A model generated the notes under the pieces. That model ran no database searches and had not been told where the DNA came from. It saw only the letters and a list, made by a program, of their open reading frames with translations. The position numbers and the translations under genes are program-made. A stretch of DNA of 64,000 bases from Cordilura impudica (Eukaryota > Arthropoda > Insecta > Diptera > Scathophagidae): contig OY821519.1 in NCBI GenBank assembly GCA_963682025.1, positions 106,748,099-106,812,098 of the forward strand, in the 5' to 3' direction. Below are positions 12,615 through 23,739 of this stretch, piece after piece (position 1 is the stretch's first letter; the number at the start of each line of letters is the position of its first letter).

Positions 12615-13405
12615 ACAAGTAAGAAAATTATAGTCGGTCTAGACCGACTATACGATACCCTATACCATGCGTTTAGAGACCCTATCTCTCAGGCCCAACT
12701 AACTGGATACAGAAAATAAGCATAAACCAAATTTGAGTGGGATTTTTATTAATTTTTTCGGCTGCAGATATGAAAAAGTTCATATCGGATGCTATATCTA
12801 TATGGGGACTAGGCCCAAAAATGGACCGATCCTGACCATGTTTGGTAAGGTATCTTGCATTTTGCAAAAATATATACAAACAAAATTTGAGAAGAATCAG
12901 TGCAATATTTTTGTTTTTTGATAGATTTAAGTGAAGATCGGGAAGCAGCTCTATATAGGGCCTCTGACTAAGAGTTGTCCAATAGGGATCATTTTTGGAC
13001 TACTGATTAATGGATGTAATATATACATACAAACCCAATTTAACTAAGATTTGTACGATAATTTGGATCTTATGGCAATATATGTTGATTTCATAGGGGT
13101 CATTTGTATGGGGGCTAGGTCTGAACATGGACCGATTCTCACCAGTTTCAACAGCGTTCATTCCATGGCCGATAAAAGATCAAATACCAAATTTCGTCAA
13201 ATTATATTCATATTTGCGACCTGCAGTTTGATTACAAGCTTTACATGGACACACGGACGGACGGACGGACATCGTTAAATCGAATCAGATAGTGATTCTG
13301 ATTCAATCGGTATAATTAAAGATGGGTGTAGGTCAAATATTTTTGGTTGTTACAAACAGCAGCACAAAGTCATTATACCCAAACCACATAGTGGTATAAG
13401 GTATA
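12615..13405 (-). mobile_element. DINE-1/mini-me-like repeat, copy C (near full length)
   Basis: Inverted relative to copy B. It starts ACAAGTAAGAAAATTATAGT with the full AGTCGGTCTAGACCGACT palindrome. It carries a (GGAC)n microsatellite at about 13254-13270 and ends CCACATAGTGGTATAAGGTATAA. Confidence 0.9.
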
Positions 13406-13454
13406 ATTACCTTCATAAGGGAAACACAATAATTGATGAATATAAGGTCAACTT

Positions 13455-13831
13455 ACACTGTGGAACAAATTCAGGTTAGCAAAATTTAGGTCGATTCTGA
13501 GAGTGAGGGGTGAAGATAGAGGCTAAATTAGAAGACCCCCGGCGTTTGTTTATGTTAGTTCGAATTTTTTTTTTTAATCGACCTTCGAACTTTGCAGTCA
13601 AATGCCGATTTTAAGCATATTGTTTATATGGTTTTTTGGCTATAACTCGTCGACTAATTGATATTTTTTCAATCTGTAAACGCCAAGTTATTGCTAGAGA
13701 CCTGTGCAACAATAAAAATTTTTAAAAAAAATTGATTTAGAAAATTTTTGTGGTGCATATGAAGCAACATGTTGGAAAAATTTTTTTTCGTGCTTTTGAA
13801 AATATTTTCCACAAAACTAAGTCTTTTTTCC
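13455..13831 (+). repeat. left terminal repeat of the CACTG-ended element family
   Basis: About 377 bp beginning ACACTGTGGAACAAATTCAG. It is about 90% identical to the inverted right arm of the element at 16971-18397, through the word CACAAAACTAAGTC. The matching right end was not found before 16971, so this element is truncated or has been rearranged. The decayed minus-strand zinc-finger gene at 14554-15982 lies inside the presumed element body. Confidence 0.7.
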
Positions 13832-14553
13832 AATAATTATTGGATTGATTCAACGACAATTTATAATAATGGCAAATAAGAAAGTACTTTTGTATCCAGT
13901 CCATGCACGGTTGTACACTTTTTTTCGTTGTCATGGCAAAATTCGATGACATGGGTCTCTGTCATTTTCTCTAAATTAAGTAAATTAATTCTATTTAATA
14001 ACGTAAGAAATTGGATAGCGATTTGGTTCCAATGATAAAATCTTTTATGAAACAATTGCCTTTTCTGAAAGCATTAACAAATCCTAATATTTAGATGGGA
14101 ACAAATCTTGGACTAGTAGAAGACCATGTTGACGCATAATAATAAATATTTTTATGATTTATGAAACTGCACTCGTACAACGTTAGTAAAAAATTGGTTT
14201 TGCTCAACGTGTATTGCTCAGAACGTGTATTGGATTGGTCATGAGAAGAAATTTTAGTAATGTACGAATCCGCTAGGTGGCGCTGTTGTCGCTATATAAA
14301 CGGACATATATACTATATGTACAAGTATGTAGTGATTCCAAACTATGTATAATAGAAATTCAACTAACAATAATTCGATCAATTATCTATTACACAAGTT
14401 AACACTTGTTTTGGTGCCAAGGAACTGTATATATTTTTTAAACTAGGACTTCATACTGATTACAAAAATAATAAAAAGTTGTAATTCTTACGTGTAGTTT
14501 TCTAGTATTTTGCTTTTGTGCATATATATAAAAAAAAGTGAATTTTTGCGTTA
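13832..14553. other. internal or flanking sequence of truncated CACTG element
   Basis: A minus-strand frame (13861-14055) contains HVIEFCHDNEKKCTTVHG but was not recognised. No other features. Confidence 0.35.
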
Positions 14554-15982
14554 TTATTTACATAAAAACTTTGTTTTTCGTGACTTTCGTGAATGATGTG
14601 CAGTGCGAAGGTCTCGTTGCATTCCCCAACAGTAGTTAGCCATCATATGCCGATCCCATCGTCCTTGGTACCTCTCTTCTATAGTTTTCAAATCCTGATG
14701 AAACCGCTCCCCTTGCTCATCGCTACAATATCCGAGATTATCTGGGAATCGGTCGAGATGATTATGAAGGTAGTGCAATTTGATAGACATGTTGCATCCC
14801 AAGTTTCTAAAGTTATCTAGCATGTGGTTAACATTTTGGCGATAGTTGCTTGACTTGTAATTTTCAAGAAAGTTTTTAATAACTTCAACAAAAGAAGTCC
14901 AAGCAGGCCGTTCCAAATCATTCATTGAATTTATGAAACTGGAATCTTTAATTAATTTTCTTATTTGTGGACCATAAAAAACTCCCGCTTTTATCGTCTC
15001 TAAGCTTAGTCCTGGAAATTTTGTCGTTATATAAGAGAAACACTGGCCATTTTTATCCAGGGCTTTGACAAACTGCTTCATAAGACCTAGTTTAATGTGC
15101 AAGGGAGGCAATATAATTTTTTTTTTTTGGAACTAAAGGTGGATTTATGATTTTATGATTTCCAACCTCCAACGACTCAATTTAGTTTTTCCCAGTGTAG
15201 GTGCTTGGCCCGGCTGTCCCACAGACAATAAAAACATGGATATTTGGTGAATCCACTTTGCTGTCCTAATAAGAAATTAGTCATCTTAAGATCAACACAA
15301 ATAATCCATTGGTGCTCGCTATATTTGATTTTGTCTAGCACAAGTGCGATATTTAGGTATATATCTTTTAATCTTGTAGAATGGGCAATTGGAAGTGAAC
15401 CATATATATTGCCATTGAGTAAAAGTACACACTCCAGGCTTCGTTTGCAGCTATCTGTAAAGAGGCGCCATTCATTTGTTTAAATAATTTGGGGTTTGTA
15501 GACGGTATTTCTTTAAAATCACTATCGCTACTCATTTCGACAAGGATTTCTTCAAACAAGGGATCATTTTTAGAGCATCATTTTGGAACAGGTACTTCCT
15601 GGGAATGTTGTAGAGGTCTTCTGGCTGATTCTACGACTGGATAAATCATTTTTTTCAGATTAATTCCACGTAGTTTAATACAGCAAAAGTAGCAGTCATC
15701 TAAGTGATTTTTTTATTCTTTCCACTGCATAGGCCCTCCGAATTTCATACGACGTCTTTGACCATTCATACACTGTCCGAACTGTTCACAGCACATTTTG
15801 CAAACCATTTGAGGAATCCACGGCTTATTTTTATACTCAATTTGCAAATTAAAATAAAAAAATTAGCACTTTTTATAAAATCCGTTATAGGTTTTCTAAA
15901 CTTTTTAACGGTGTAGTCACCACAAATGTAACAAAACACGTTTGGATCATTGAGACAACTTCTTCGCGATGATGACATGTTA
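14554..15982 (-). pseudogene. zinc-finger TE-associated protein, decayed
   Basis: It reads on the minus strand from ATG near 15978 (MSSSRRSCLNDPNVFCYICG). The first C-x2-C pair is followed by a second set (VCKMCCEQ) and DDCYFC near 15700, forming an N-terminal zinc-finger module. The middle reads 'NGNIYGSLPIAHS', then EHQWIICVDLKM, then 'LLGQQSGFTKYPCFYCLWDS' (about 15370-15190). The C-terminal open frame, 185 codons at 14554-15111, begins PPLHIKLGLMKQFVKALDKN. It contains 'CSDEQGERFHQDLK' and 'ERYQGRWDRHMMANYCW'. I know this order from uncharacterised multicopy proteins of insects and other animals; their biochemical role is not established to my knowledge. Inactivation: a one-base frameshift near 15832, two consecutive TAA codons near 15720, a frameshift near 15540-15450 and another near the poly-T at 15115. 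Confidence 0.75.
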
Positions 15983-16966
15983 TTAAAATGAATTTATTAA
16001 ACAAAATTACCGATAGGGACATTTGACAGCTGCTATTAAAAATTGACATTAAATCCAAAGCTACACGTAGAAAAAAAAATTTTTTTTCACATTTTTATAT
16101 TACCAGTGTCGTAATGTTACAGAACCACTAACCGTTTCTCGGCAGCATTTAACTTTTTTTAATTTGTTGGCTTGTGTTATCAATTCAAATTAATTTTTTT
16201 TTATAAATATTTTTACATCCAGCACATCACTGTGCAGAGTATATTATTAATTTATCATTTCGTTTGTAATTCAAATAAAAATGCATTTTCTACCCAATAA
16301 ACAATACACTTATTTTCTTAATCCTTGTTCATCTGTCTGCCTGCCTGTTGAAATCATGGCCCTTCATAAAATTAACATTTTACCTAGGTAAAGTTAAGAT
16401 AAAATTGTTTGCCATTATTTCGGTCAAATTGCTATTGAAATTGGGGTAAATCGGATATCATAGTGCCAAGGTATGTCCAAACAATTCAGAGTGTGTGTTA
16501 TAATAATATAGTATTAAATTTATCAAATTGTTCGCCTTTTAAAATATTCTGTTTATATTTGTTATAAATATTTTAATATGTCCAGACATTAATATAAATG
16601 CAAAGCCGATATCAAAGATTCGGCACAGCCGGATTTAATACTCCTACATGTTTTTGTTTAATTTAGCTTATTCAAAAACCTTCTTAAGAACATAACGAAA
16701 TTATAAATGAAATTTCTTCGTAATAAATTAAAAATTGGCACTGGTCCTATCAACTGCCATCGGCTAACAGACTTTTGTAAAGTGCGTCTTTTAGTGTGTG
16801 TTTGACAGCCACTTAATTTCAACATTTATTCAATAATTAAAATAGTAAATTTCTAGTGCTCATAAAACATTATTTTTTGTGAAAGAAAATACAATCACTG
16901 AAACCGAGGGAATGCCTGATAAATATTATGGCGACTGTACATTGTAGATCTAGACTATCAACTTCG
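15983..16966. other. AT-rich non-coding stretch
   Basis: Nothing recognised between the zinc-finger relic and the CACTG element. Confidence 0.4.
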
Positions 16967-17181
16967 AATAACACTGTGGAACAAATTCAGGTTAGCAAAA
17001 GTTAGGTCGATTCTGAGAGTGAGGGGTGAAAGTAGAGGCTAAATTAGAAGACCCGTATCGCGGCGTTTGTTTATGTTAGCTCGAATTTTTTTTTATCGAC
17101 CTTCGAACTTTGCAGTCAAATGCCGATTTTCAGCATGTTTATATGGTTTTTTGGCTATAATTCGTCAACTATAACTCAAAA

Positions 17182-17394
17182 GGAAGCGCTGTTTGTTGAT
17201 AACGTTCGCCTTGCTCATCAGATTCAGTTGGCAACTGTTGAGCGAGTTGATCAAAATGCTAATGCAAGAGATGAATTTGGGGTTAATATGTCGTTCAAAA
17301 TTCATCTCTTGCATCAGCATCTTGATCAACTCGCTCAACAGTTGCCAACTGAATCTGATGAGCAAGGCGAATGTTATCACCAAACTGCGTTTCC
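17182..17394. repeat. 97-bp perfect-length snap-back palindrome
   Basis: 17182-17278 and 17298-17394 are inverted copies, 97 bp each, with six mismatches (about 94%), around a 19-bp loop. In the plus frame the loop and right arm encode FGVNMSFKIHLLHQHLDQ and SDEQGECYHQ. These are homologous to residues 'LGCNMSIKLHYLHNHLD' and 'SDEQGERFHQ' of the protein at 14554-15111, so a piece of that coding region was duplicated head-to-head. Confidence 0.9.
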
Positions 17395-17463
17395 ATTTGA
17401 AATAAGGTAACTATAGAGTGTGCATATTTTGAATTCCTAGATTTTTCTAATATCTTTTTCAGA

Positions 17464-17760
17464 GTGCACAATTTAAACATGTTAACGATTGAAAACTATT
17501 TTCGTTTCAGGTACAGAGGAAAGAAATCTCCAGATGCAATACTCGCTGAAATTTGTTGGTGGTATAAAAACACCTTTGAAGAAGTGGAAGACGAGGAAAA
17601 AGAAGAAGAAGGAGAAGACAAAGATGAAATTCCAGAATATCTGTTGGACGAAATTATCGACCTTTCTGATGATGATGACGATGACCAATATATTAGAGAG
17701 AGCAGTGATTTTGATCCACAGCCGCCTGCTAAACGGCAATTGGCCAAATCATTAATTTAA
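17464..17760 (+). CDS. acidic ORF inside the CACTG element, probable C-terminal exon remnant
   Basis: Open frame ending at the TAA at 17758-17760. Its product starts with an ordinary-looking segment (YRGKKSPDAILAEICWWYKN) and turns into a strongly acidic tail: EEVEDEEKEEEGEDKDE, then LDEIIDLSDDDDDD. A polypyrimidine stretch and 'tttcag|gtacag' at about 17500-17510 could be a 3' splice site. I do not recognise a family. Its position directly downstream of the zinc-finger-protein fragment suggests it was the end of that element's gene. It could instead be an unrelated frame, since acidic low-complexity sequence is easily open. Confidence 0.35.
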   Translation: MHNLNMLTIENYFRFRYRGKKSPDAILAEICWWYKNTFEEVEDEEKEEEGEDKDEIPEYLLDEIIDLSDDDDDDQYIRESSDFDPQPPAKRQLAKSLI

Positions 17761-18404
17761 TTTATTTAATTTTTTTACTTAAAACTTTTCATAACTAACA
17801 TTTCAAAAATATATTTTTTTTCCATATTTTTATAATTTCTTTTTCAATGTTTCTTCAAAACCAACACTGATCAAAATTGGTAGATAAAAAATGAGAAGTA
17901 AATTAATATTAATCTGGAAAACGTAAGTTTTGTATTATGATTGTTTTCTTTTCAAATGAAATTTATTGAAGAAACTGAGAAGCATATTATAGATCAAACA
18001 GAAAGCAAAAAAGACTTAGTTTTGTGGAAAATATTTTCAAAAAGCATGAAAAAAAAATAATTTTTCCAACATTTTGCTTCATAAGCACCACAAAAATTTT
18101 CTAAATCAATTTTTTAAAAAATTTTGATTGTTGCACAGGTTTCTAGCAATAATTTGGCTTTCACAGATTGAAAAAATATCAATTAGTCGACAAGTTAAAG
18201 CCAAAAAACCATATAAACAATATGCTGAAAATCGGCATTTGACTGCAAAGTTCGAAGGTCGATTAAAAAAAAAATTTTAACTAACATAAACAAACGCCGC
18301 GATACAGGTCTTCTAATTTAGCCTCTATTTTCACCCCTACTTTCACCACTCTCAGAATCGACCTAACTTTTGCTAACCTGAATTTGTTCCACAGTGTAAT
18401 ACGA

Positions 18405-18990
18405 AGTGGTTTACTGAATTTCGCTGTGTGTTCGAAAAAAGCTGTTCGCGTCATGGCTTCCGCGAGTGGTTTAACTTGGCCATAAGCGCAACAGTATGAC
18501 CACTTAATAAAAGTGTTTGGTGATTTTCAACCACAGCTCGAAGAAGTTTTATTTCCGTTTCGTAGCCGTGGATGAAACATGAATCATCACAATATATCAG
18601 GGTTGAAATGACAGTCAAAGCAGTGGACTTATTCGGTTGAACGTGCACCAAAAAAACCAGGGTGGGTCTGACGGCCAATAAGGTCATGTCGACAGTATTT
18701 TGGGATGCACGCGGTATCATTTGAAAGGAAACAAGAGCTTTTCCATCATGACAATGCACCCCCACACATGTATGTAGTCACCATGGTAAGAGTCCATAAA
18801 TTTTACTCTGAGCTGCTACTACATCAAGCATATTCTCCAGCCGCCTGCTACTATTTTCTGTATCCAAACCTGACTAAGTGGCTCAGCGTTAAGGGAACTC
18901 CTATTTCGAGGACCTGGAGAAAGTCTATTATTTGGATGGAATTATAAAAATGAAAAAACTCCTGAGCAAGTATATCATAATTAAAAGAGA
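18405..18990 (+). pseudogene. mariner transposase relic 1
   Basis: Frame-shifted pieces follow mariner order. 'KKFYFRFVAVDET' (about 18543-18582) covers the first catalytic Asp region. 'QSKQWTYSVERAPKKPG' (about 18615-18665) corresponds to QSKQWxxxGExxPKK. 'ELFHHDNAPPHMYVV' (18733-18778) is the QDNAPxH block with the second Asp. 'LLLHQAYSPAACYYFLYPNL' (about 18812-18872) corresponds to LxHPPYSPDLAPxDYFLFPNL. The C-terminus reads FEDLEKVYYLDGIIK, then IIIKRDYM. At least three frame changes and several stops are present. The gene ends exactly where the LINE begins, and no TIR was found on either side. Its left edge is the right flank of the CACTG element. Confidence 0.8.
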
Positions 18991-20706
18991 CTATATGACC
19001 ATTACTAATAAAGCCACTGTAACAGGAAAGCCTATACAAAACAATGACGGCATACTTATAACATCGAAAGACGAACAGCTAGATCTTTGGGCCGACCACT
19101 ACTCCTCAATCCTTACTCCGGGACCTAATGGAGATGAGACCATATGCAATTGCGATAACCATAATTATACTGCAAACATTCCCTTCACAACTCCATCTAT
19201 TTCTGAGCTGATTTCAGCTATAAAGTTGCTTAAAAATAATAAAAGCCCTGGGCCCGACAACATCTCCCCAGAACTTCTCAAAACAGATCCCTCTTCTTGT
19301 GCACAGCTTATTTTGCCCTTAGTAGATGACATATGGCATAATGAAAGAGTTCCTGATGAACTTAAGGAAGGCATGATCATCAACATTCCGAAAAAGGGTA
19401 ATCTAACTTGCCGTAATAACTGGCGGGGCATAACGTTGCTGAGTATGGTCAACAAAATAATAACCCACATAATTACGTCAAGAATCTCAGACGTACTGAC
19501 ACATCAACTCAGATGTCAACAAGCTGGCTTTCGTCCAAACAAATCGTGTGTTGACCATGTAAACACTCTCAGAATTATAGTGGAACAGTCGGTCGAATGG
19601 CGTTCCCCACTATATCTGGTATTTATTGATTTTGAGAAAGCTTTCGATACTCTAAACCACAACGTTATTTGGAAAGCCTTACAGTGCAAGGGTGTCCCTC
19701 CCAAATTAATTGACCTTATAAAGAGCCTATACGCTGATGCCAGTTGCCGCATTGTGCATGAAGGCTAGTTAAGCAGGAGGGTTAAAGTTGGAACGGGAGC
19801 TCGCCAAGGTTGCGTAATGTCTCCACTCTTATTCAACATCGTATTGGATATTGTCATGAAACAATATATGGTAGACAATAGAGGTATCTCTTGGGGACTT
19901 AATGGAAGATTAGAGGACTTAGAATATGCTGATGACATTTGCCTTCTCTCTCATCGATTCTCTGATATGCAATCAAAGTTACAACTTCTGTCAGACATGG
20001 CCTCAAATGCAGGCCTTAAAATAAACATTAGGAAGACCAAGGTGATGAGAATAAACGCTGAAAACAACAGCAGATTTACAATTGGTAATGATATACTAGA
20101 GGATGTAGAATCTTTCTGTTATCTTGGCTCTATATTAACAACAACTGGCGGCTCGGGCGCAGATATCTCTCACCGTATTAAAAAAGCATCCCAAACTTTC
20201 GGCCAACTCAATTATGTATGGAAATCATCCACACTCTCTCGTGGTGTCAAAATTAAACTATTTAACTCGAATGTTCGTTCTACTTTGTTGTACGACTGCG
20301 AAACATGGAATGCGGCCCCCCCAGACATTCAGGCAATGCAAGAATTTATAAACCGATGTCTGAGAAAAATACTTCGGGTATATTGGCCGCAAAGGATAAC
20401 CAATGAGAGGCTCTGGTTCGAAACGCAGCAATCTCCTATAACCATTGAAGTACGTAGACGAAAGTGGAACTGGATAGGTCATACAATAAGAAAAGCCCAT
20501 CCAGACATTGCTAAAAGTGCCATAGAGTGGAATCCACAAGGTAGTCGTAGAAGAGGACGTCCAGCCCATACATGGAGGCGACAAGTCATAGCTGAAGCAA
20601 CAACTCTGAACACCAGTTGGAGCGAAGTGAAAAATATTGCGATAGACAGATCAAAATGGAGAGATTTTGTTGGGGCCCTATGCTCCTTATAGGAGTTTCG
20701 GGAACA
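18991..20706 (+). pseudogene. 5'-truncated LINE reverse transcriptase with one in-frame stop
   Basis: A single reading frame runs from about 18991 to the TAG at 20690-20692, interrupted only by TAG at 19766-19768. The upstream part contains KSPGPDNISPELLK, NWRGITLLS, QAGFRPNKSC and VFIDFEKAFDTLNH (RT motifs 1-3). The downstream part begins GTGARQGCVMSPLLFN, then LEYADDICLLS, the YADD catalytic centre. It ends with a 'RCLRKILRVYWPQRI...WNWIGHTIRK...GSRRRGRPAHTW' tail. Such tails are common in LINE proteins automatically annotated as 'craniofacial development protein 2-like'; I place it loosely with RTE/Proto2-like LINEs. The endonuclease is missing (5' truncation), the 3' end is a short UTR, and a TA-rich tail follows. 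High intactness suggests recent insertion. Confidence 0.85.
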
Positions 20707-20729
20707 TATATATATATATATATATATAT
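20705..20729. repeat. (TA)n microsatellite at LINE 3' end
   Basis: Twenty-five bases of alternating A/T begin 13 bp after the LINE stop codon. The position suggests it is the element's tail repeat, not an independent locus. Confidence 0.8.
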
Positions 20730-20730
20730 G

Positions 20731-21569
20731 ACCATTTAATTATAATCATGTATATGCAGACGATATATGCACTCAAAAACGTCCTTTCGGATTCAACACT
20801 TGTTGTTTGCACAGATCAAATGTAAACAGATCAAGCATAAAACTTCCTTTTGTTTTATGTTCAACAAAAATATCACTAGCACATGGACATGTAAAAATTC
20901 ATTGTAGCACAGTGAGTGTAATATTGATAAGTCCCATGTGTGCAACAAAAATCCAGTTTGCGCTTCATGTCAACTAATTTTCAACATTAGAAACTTATAT
21001 CGTACCTAGGTTGACAATAATTTTCTTACACATTATGTTTCAAAAAGTTTATAAATTAAAATTATAAAGTGACTGAGTGAGTGCAAGTAATAAAATATAT
21101 TATTGCTAAACACTTACGAAAAATTCTGCCAGTTATAATTAAAATCTTTTAATTTGAAAACTCGTATTTTTCGTTAAAAATATCATCTTATAATAAAGTA
21201 ACATTCATAATGTATCTTTTTAAGTTATTATATCTTTTTTTTAGAAAGTCAACATTGTCTTTGGATGCTGATAATGGTTATTAAAACTATTATCATCAAC
21301 ATTTATTGTCACACATTAAACTTAAAATTGATATTGTATAGCAGAGCTCTACGAGTATTTATTTACACTACTGATATAAATGTACATTAAGGTGGCACTT
21401 GGGAATATTAAGCTTTTAATGTACAAAAATCATTAGTAATGATAATAAATATTGGTGTGATAATTTTTGAATAAATTGGAATATAGATTTATGTTTGCTT
21501 TACCTCTGACAACGTCTTTTTTAAAAATTTAAAAATTAGAAAAGAAAACACCACAAATTATTGACTTTG
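20731..21569. other. AT-rich non-coding stretch
   Basis: Nothing recognised. Confidence 0.4.
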
Positions 21570-21890
21570 GCCGAAATTTTGATGAAATATTCACCCGTGC
21601 TCAATAAAATCTTCTTTGAAAAAATATATGAAATTCTGTGAATTAAGAGTAATACCAAATCATGTATCAATTTACAAAAATAATAATAGAAAAAATATAT
21701 ATTTCTTTTACATAGGATAAATAGGAAAAATAGCAAACTACGCATGGTACAGTATTGAACTGTTTAGCGTGGTTTCTGTGCACTATTTCGCCATGTTGCA
21801 ACATATTCGGTAGACATGTTATGTATTGTTGAATAAATAAATACATCTTCTTTAAGCAATTATATAAAATTAAACAAAGAGCAAAAATTT
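21570..21890 (+). mobile_element. diverged relic of Transib terminal repeat
   Basis: 21790-21860 aligns well with 34553-34640 of the Transib right arm: both read CATGTTGCAA, then AGACATGTTAT, GTTGAATA and CTTCTTTAA. Weaker similarity runs back to about 21570. No transposase is attached. It is an old copy or a MITE derived from the same family. Confidence 0.5.
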
Positions 21891-21946
21891 TTAGAAAACC
21901 TTAGTGCAAAACCAAAAAAAAAAAAAAAAAAAATCTAAAAGCCGAA

Positions 21947-22216
21947 GTGTATAGCGAGGGTTTATATTCAAAAAGTGCTTTCTGCTTTAACAAAATTTTT
22001 GAGGAGAGAAAAAAAAACCAATTTATTCATTAGATCTAGAAGTATTCACAGATCAGTTTGTTACATTATCTATTAGGAATTATTTCTACTATTGATGTTT
22101 AAAACTAAAATCATTATTATATATGAGACTTATCTTAGAGACGAGTTTAAAATCAATCATAAATTATATTATAAATTGCATATAGCACTTTTTGAATATA
22201 AACCCTCGATATACAA
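21947..22216. repeat. short MITE-like inverted-repeat unit
   Basis: 21956-21979 and 22184-22207 are a perfect 24-bp inverted repeat. Allowing one mismatch, the arms extend to about 32 bp (21947 and 22215). The 200-bp interior has no coding potential. Target duplication is not evident. Confidence 0.6.
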
Positions 22217-23017
22217 TACCACGCACCATTGAATCAAGTATCTTTGTTTGTGGAGAGATATTAGATTTTTAAACTCTTGGAGAAAATTTTCCTATTAATA
22301 TTGAATAACAAAGATAAGTAGTATAGCCCAGCACTCGAAATTATGGTGCATATTCTAGGAAATTTTATTTTTTCATTCAATTGTTGTCTTCCGATTTTTT
22401 TTTAATCTATATCTATATCAAAAATGTATGAATATTTAAAGGAGCCTTAAGGTATGTTAATCAATTTTAGCAATTCACAATCCAACACAGAGCGCCTGAT
22501 ATATAATTTAAATCATTCGCATTAACACGGCGTAACGAATTATTATAAATATTTTATTTTATTTAATTTAATATATTTTTAAGACAGATTTAACATATAT
22601 TTTATCATTCTCAGCTTCTCCTCTATATGAACTATAACTATGCCATTTTTAACACTCTTCCGTGCGCGCAGATTGCTTAAAAAGGAAACTAAAAATTTAC
22701 CTTTAAGTATTAATAATAGATAATAATCTAACCCATAAAAACAAAGTTTTTATTAAACTTTTTCCTTATGCGTAAAATTTTTGAAGTACTATGTCTTCAG
22801 GGCATTACACTGTTATTTTATTTCTTTGTTTGATGGTTTTACTGCTATTATATATAAGAGAATCACAATATTAATATTTACATTTTTGATGTGTAAACAT
22901 CTATACGAGCAGGGGGGTAAATTTCAAAAACAGCATAACATGTAAGCGTACAATGTGAGTCGTAAGACAAAATGTGAGTGTATTGGTGAAAAAATTATGA
23001 TATTATGATAACGTGTT
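22217..23017. other. AT-rich non-coding stretch
   Basis: Nothing recognised. Confidence 0.4.
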
Positions 23018-23592
23018 TGAAAATTGAAAATGAAAAATAAAAAATGAAAAAAAAAATAATGAAAAAAAAAAATTAAAAATAAAAAATTAAAGATGAAAGA
23101 TGAAAAATGAAAAAAAAAATGAAAAATTAAAAATGAAAAACGAAAAATGAAAAATGAAAATCGAAAAATGAAAAATATAAAATTAAAGTGACAAATAAAA
23201 AATGATAAATGACAAATTAAAAATTAAAAATGAAAAATAAAGAATGATAAATAAAAAAAATGAAAAATAAAAAATGAAACATGAAAAATAAAAAATGAAA
23301 AATAAAAAAAGAAAATGAAAAACGAAAAATTAAAAACGAATAATAAAAAATGAAAAATGAAAAATAAAAAATGAAAAATAAAAAACTAAAAATGAAAAAT
23401 AAAAAATAAAAAACGAAAAATGAAAAACGAAAAATGGAAAATGAAAAATGAAAAATAAAAAATGAAAAATGAAAAATAAAAAATATAAAATGAAAAATTA
23501 AACATAAAAAATGAAAAATTAAAAAAAAAAATAAAAAAGAAAAACGAAAAATTAAAATAAAAAATAAAAAAACGAAAAATTAAAAATTAATT
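23018..23592 (+). repeat. (AAAAATG/AAAAATA)n low-complexity tract
   Basis: About 575 bp almost free of C and T, built from irregular AAAAATG, AAAAATA and AAAACG words of about 7 bp. Strong strand asymmetry (purine and A). No gene. Confidence 0.9.
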
Positions 23593-23739
23593 GGTTAAAA
23601 TAATAAATAATAATAAATATTTTTATATTAACAGAGCCCCTGCAGTTGATTGCACTAAGTGATACGCTTTCTGTTTGATTTTAAGAAAGTGCTATTAAGA
23701 AATTTGTAATTACTAGATGTTTACACATCTCCCCTACGA

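Larger units (their letters stand above)
16971..18397 (+). mobile_element. complete CACTG-ended long-TIR transposon (non-autonomous)
   Basis: The ends are ACACTGTGGAACAAATTCAG and its inverse. They are flanked by AATA on both sides (16967-16970 and 18398-18401), a 4-bp target duplication. The right arm (18005-18397) is about 390 bp and matches the arm at 13455. The left arm matches for only about 200 bp because an internal segment was replaced by the hairpin at 17182-17394. Termini and 4-bp duplication resemble the CMC (EnSpm/Mirage/Chapaev) group, but the assignment is inference. It carries a fragment similar to the zinc-finger protein of 14554-15982 and an acidic C-terminal frame. Confidence 0.75.

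Noticed and set aside
17482..17755. Three further long frames overlapping the acidic ORF
   Set aside because: Shadows of the repetitive GAA/GAC codons of the acidic frame.
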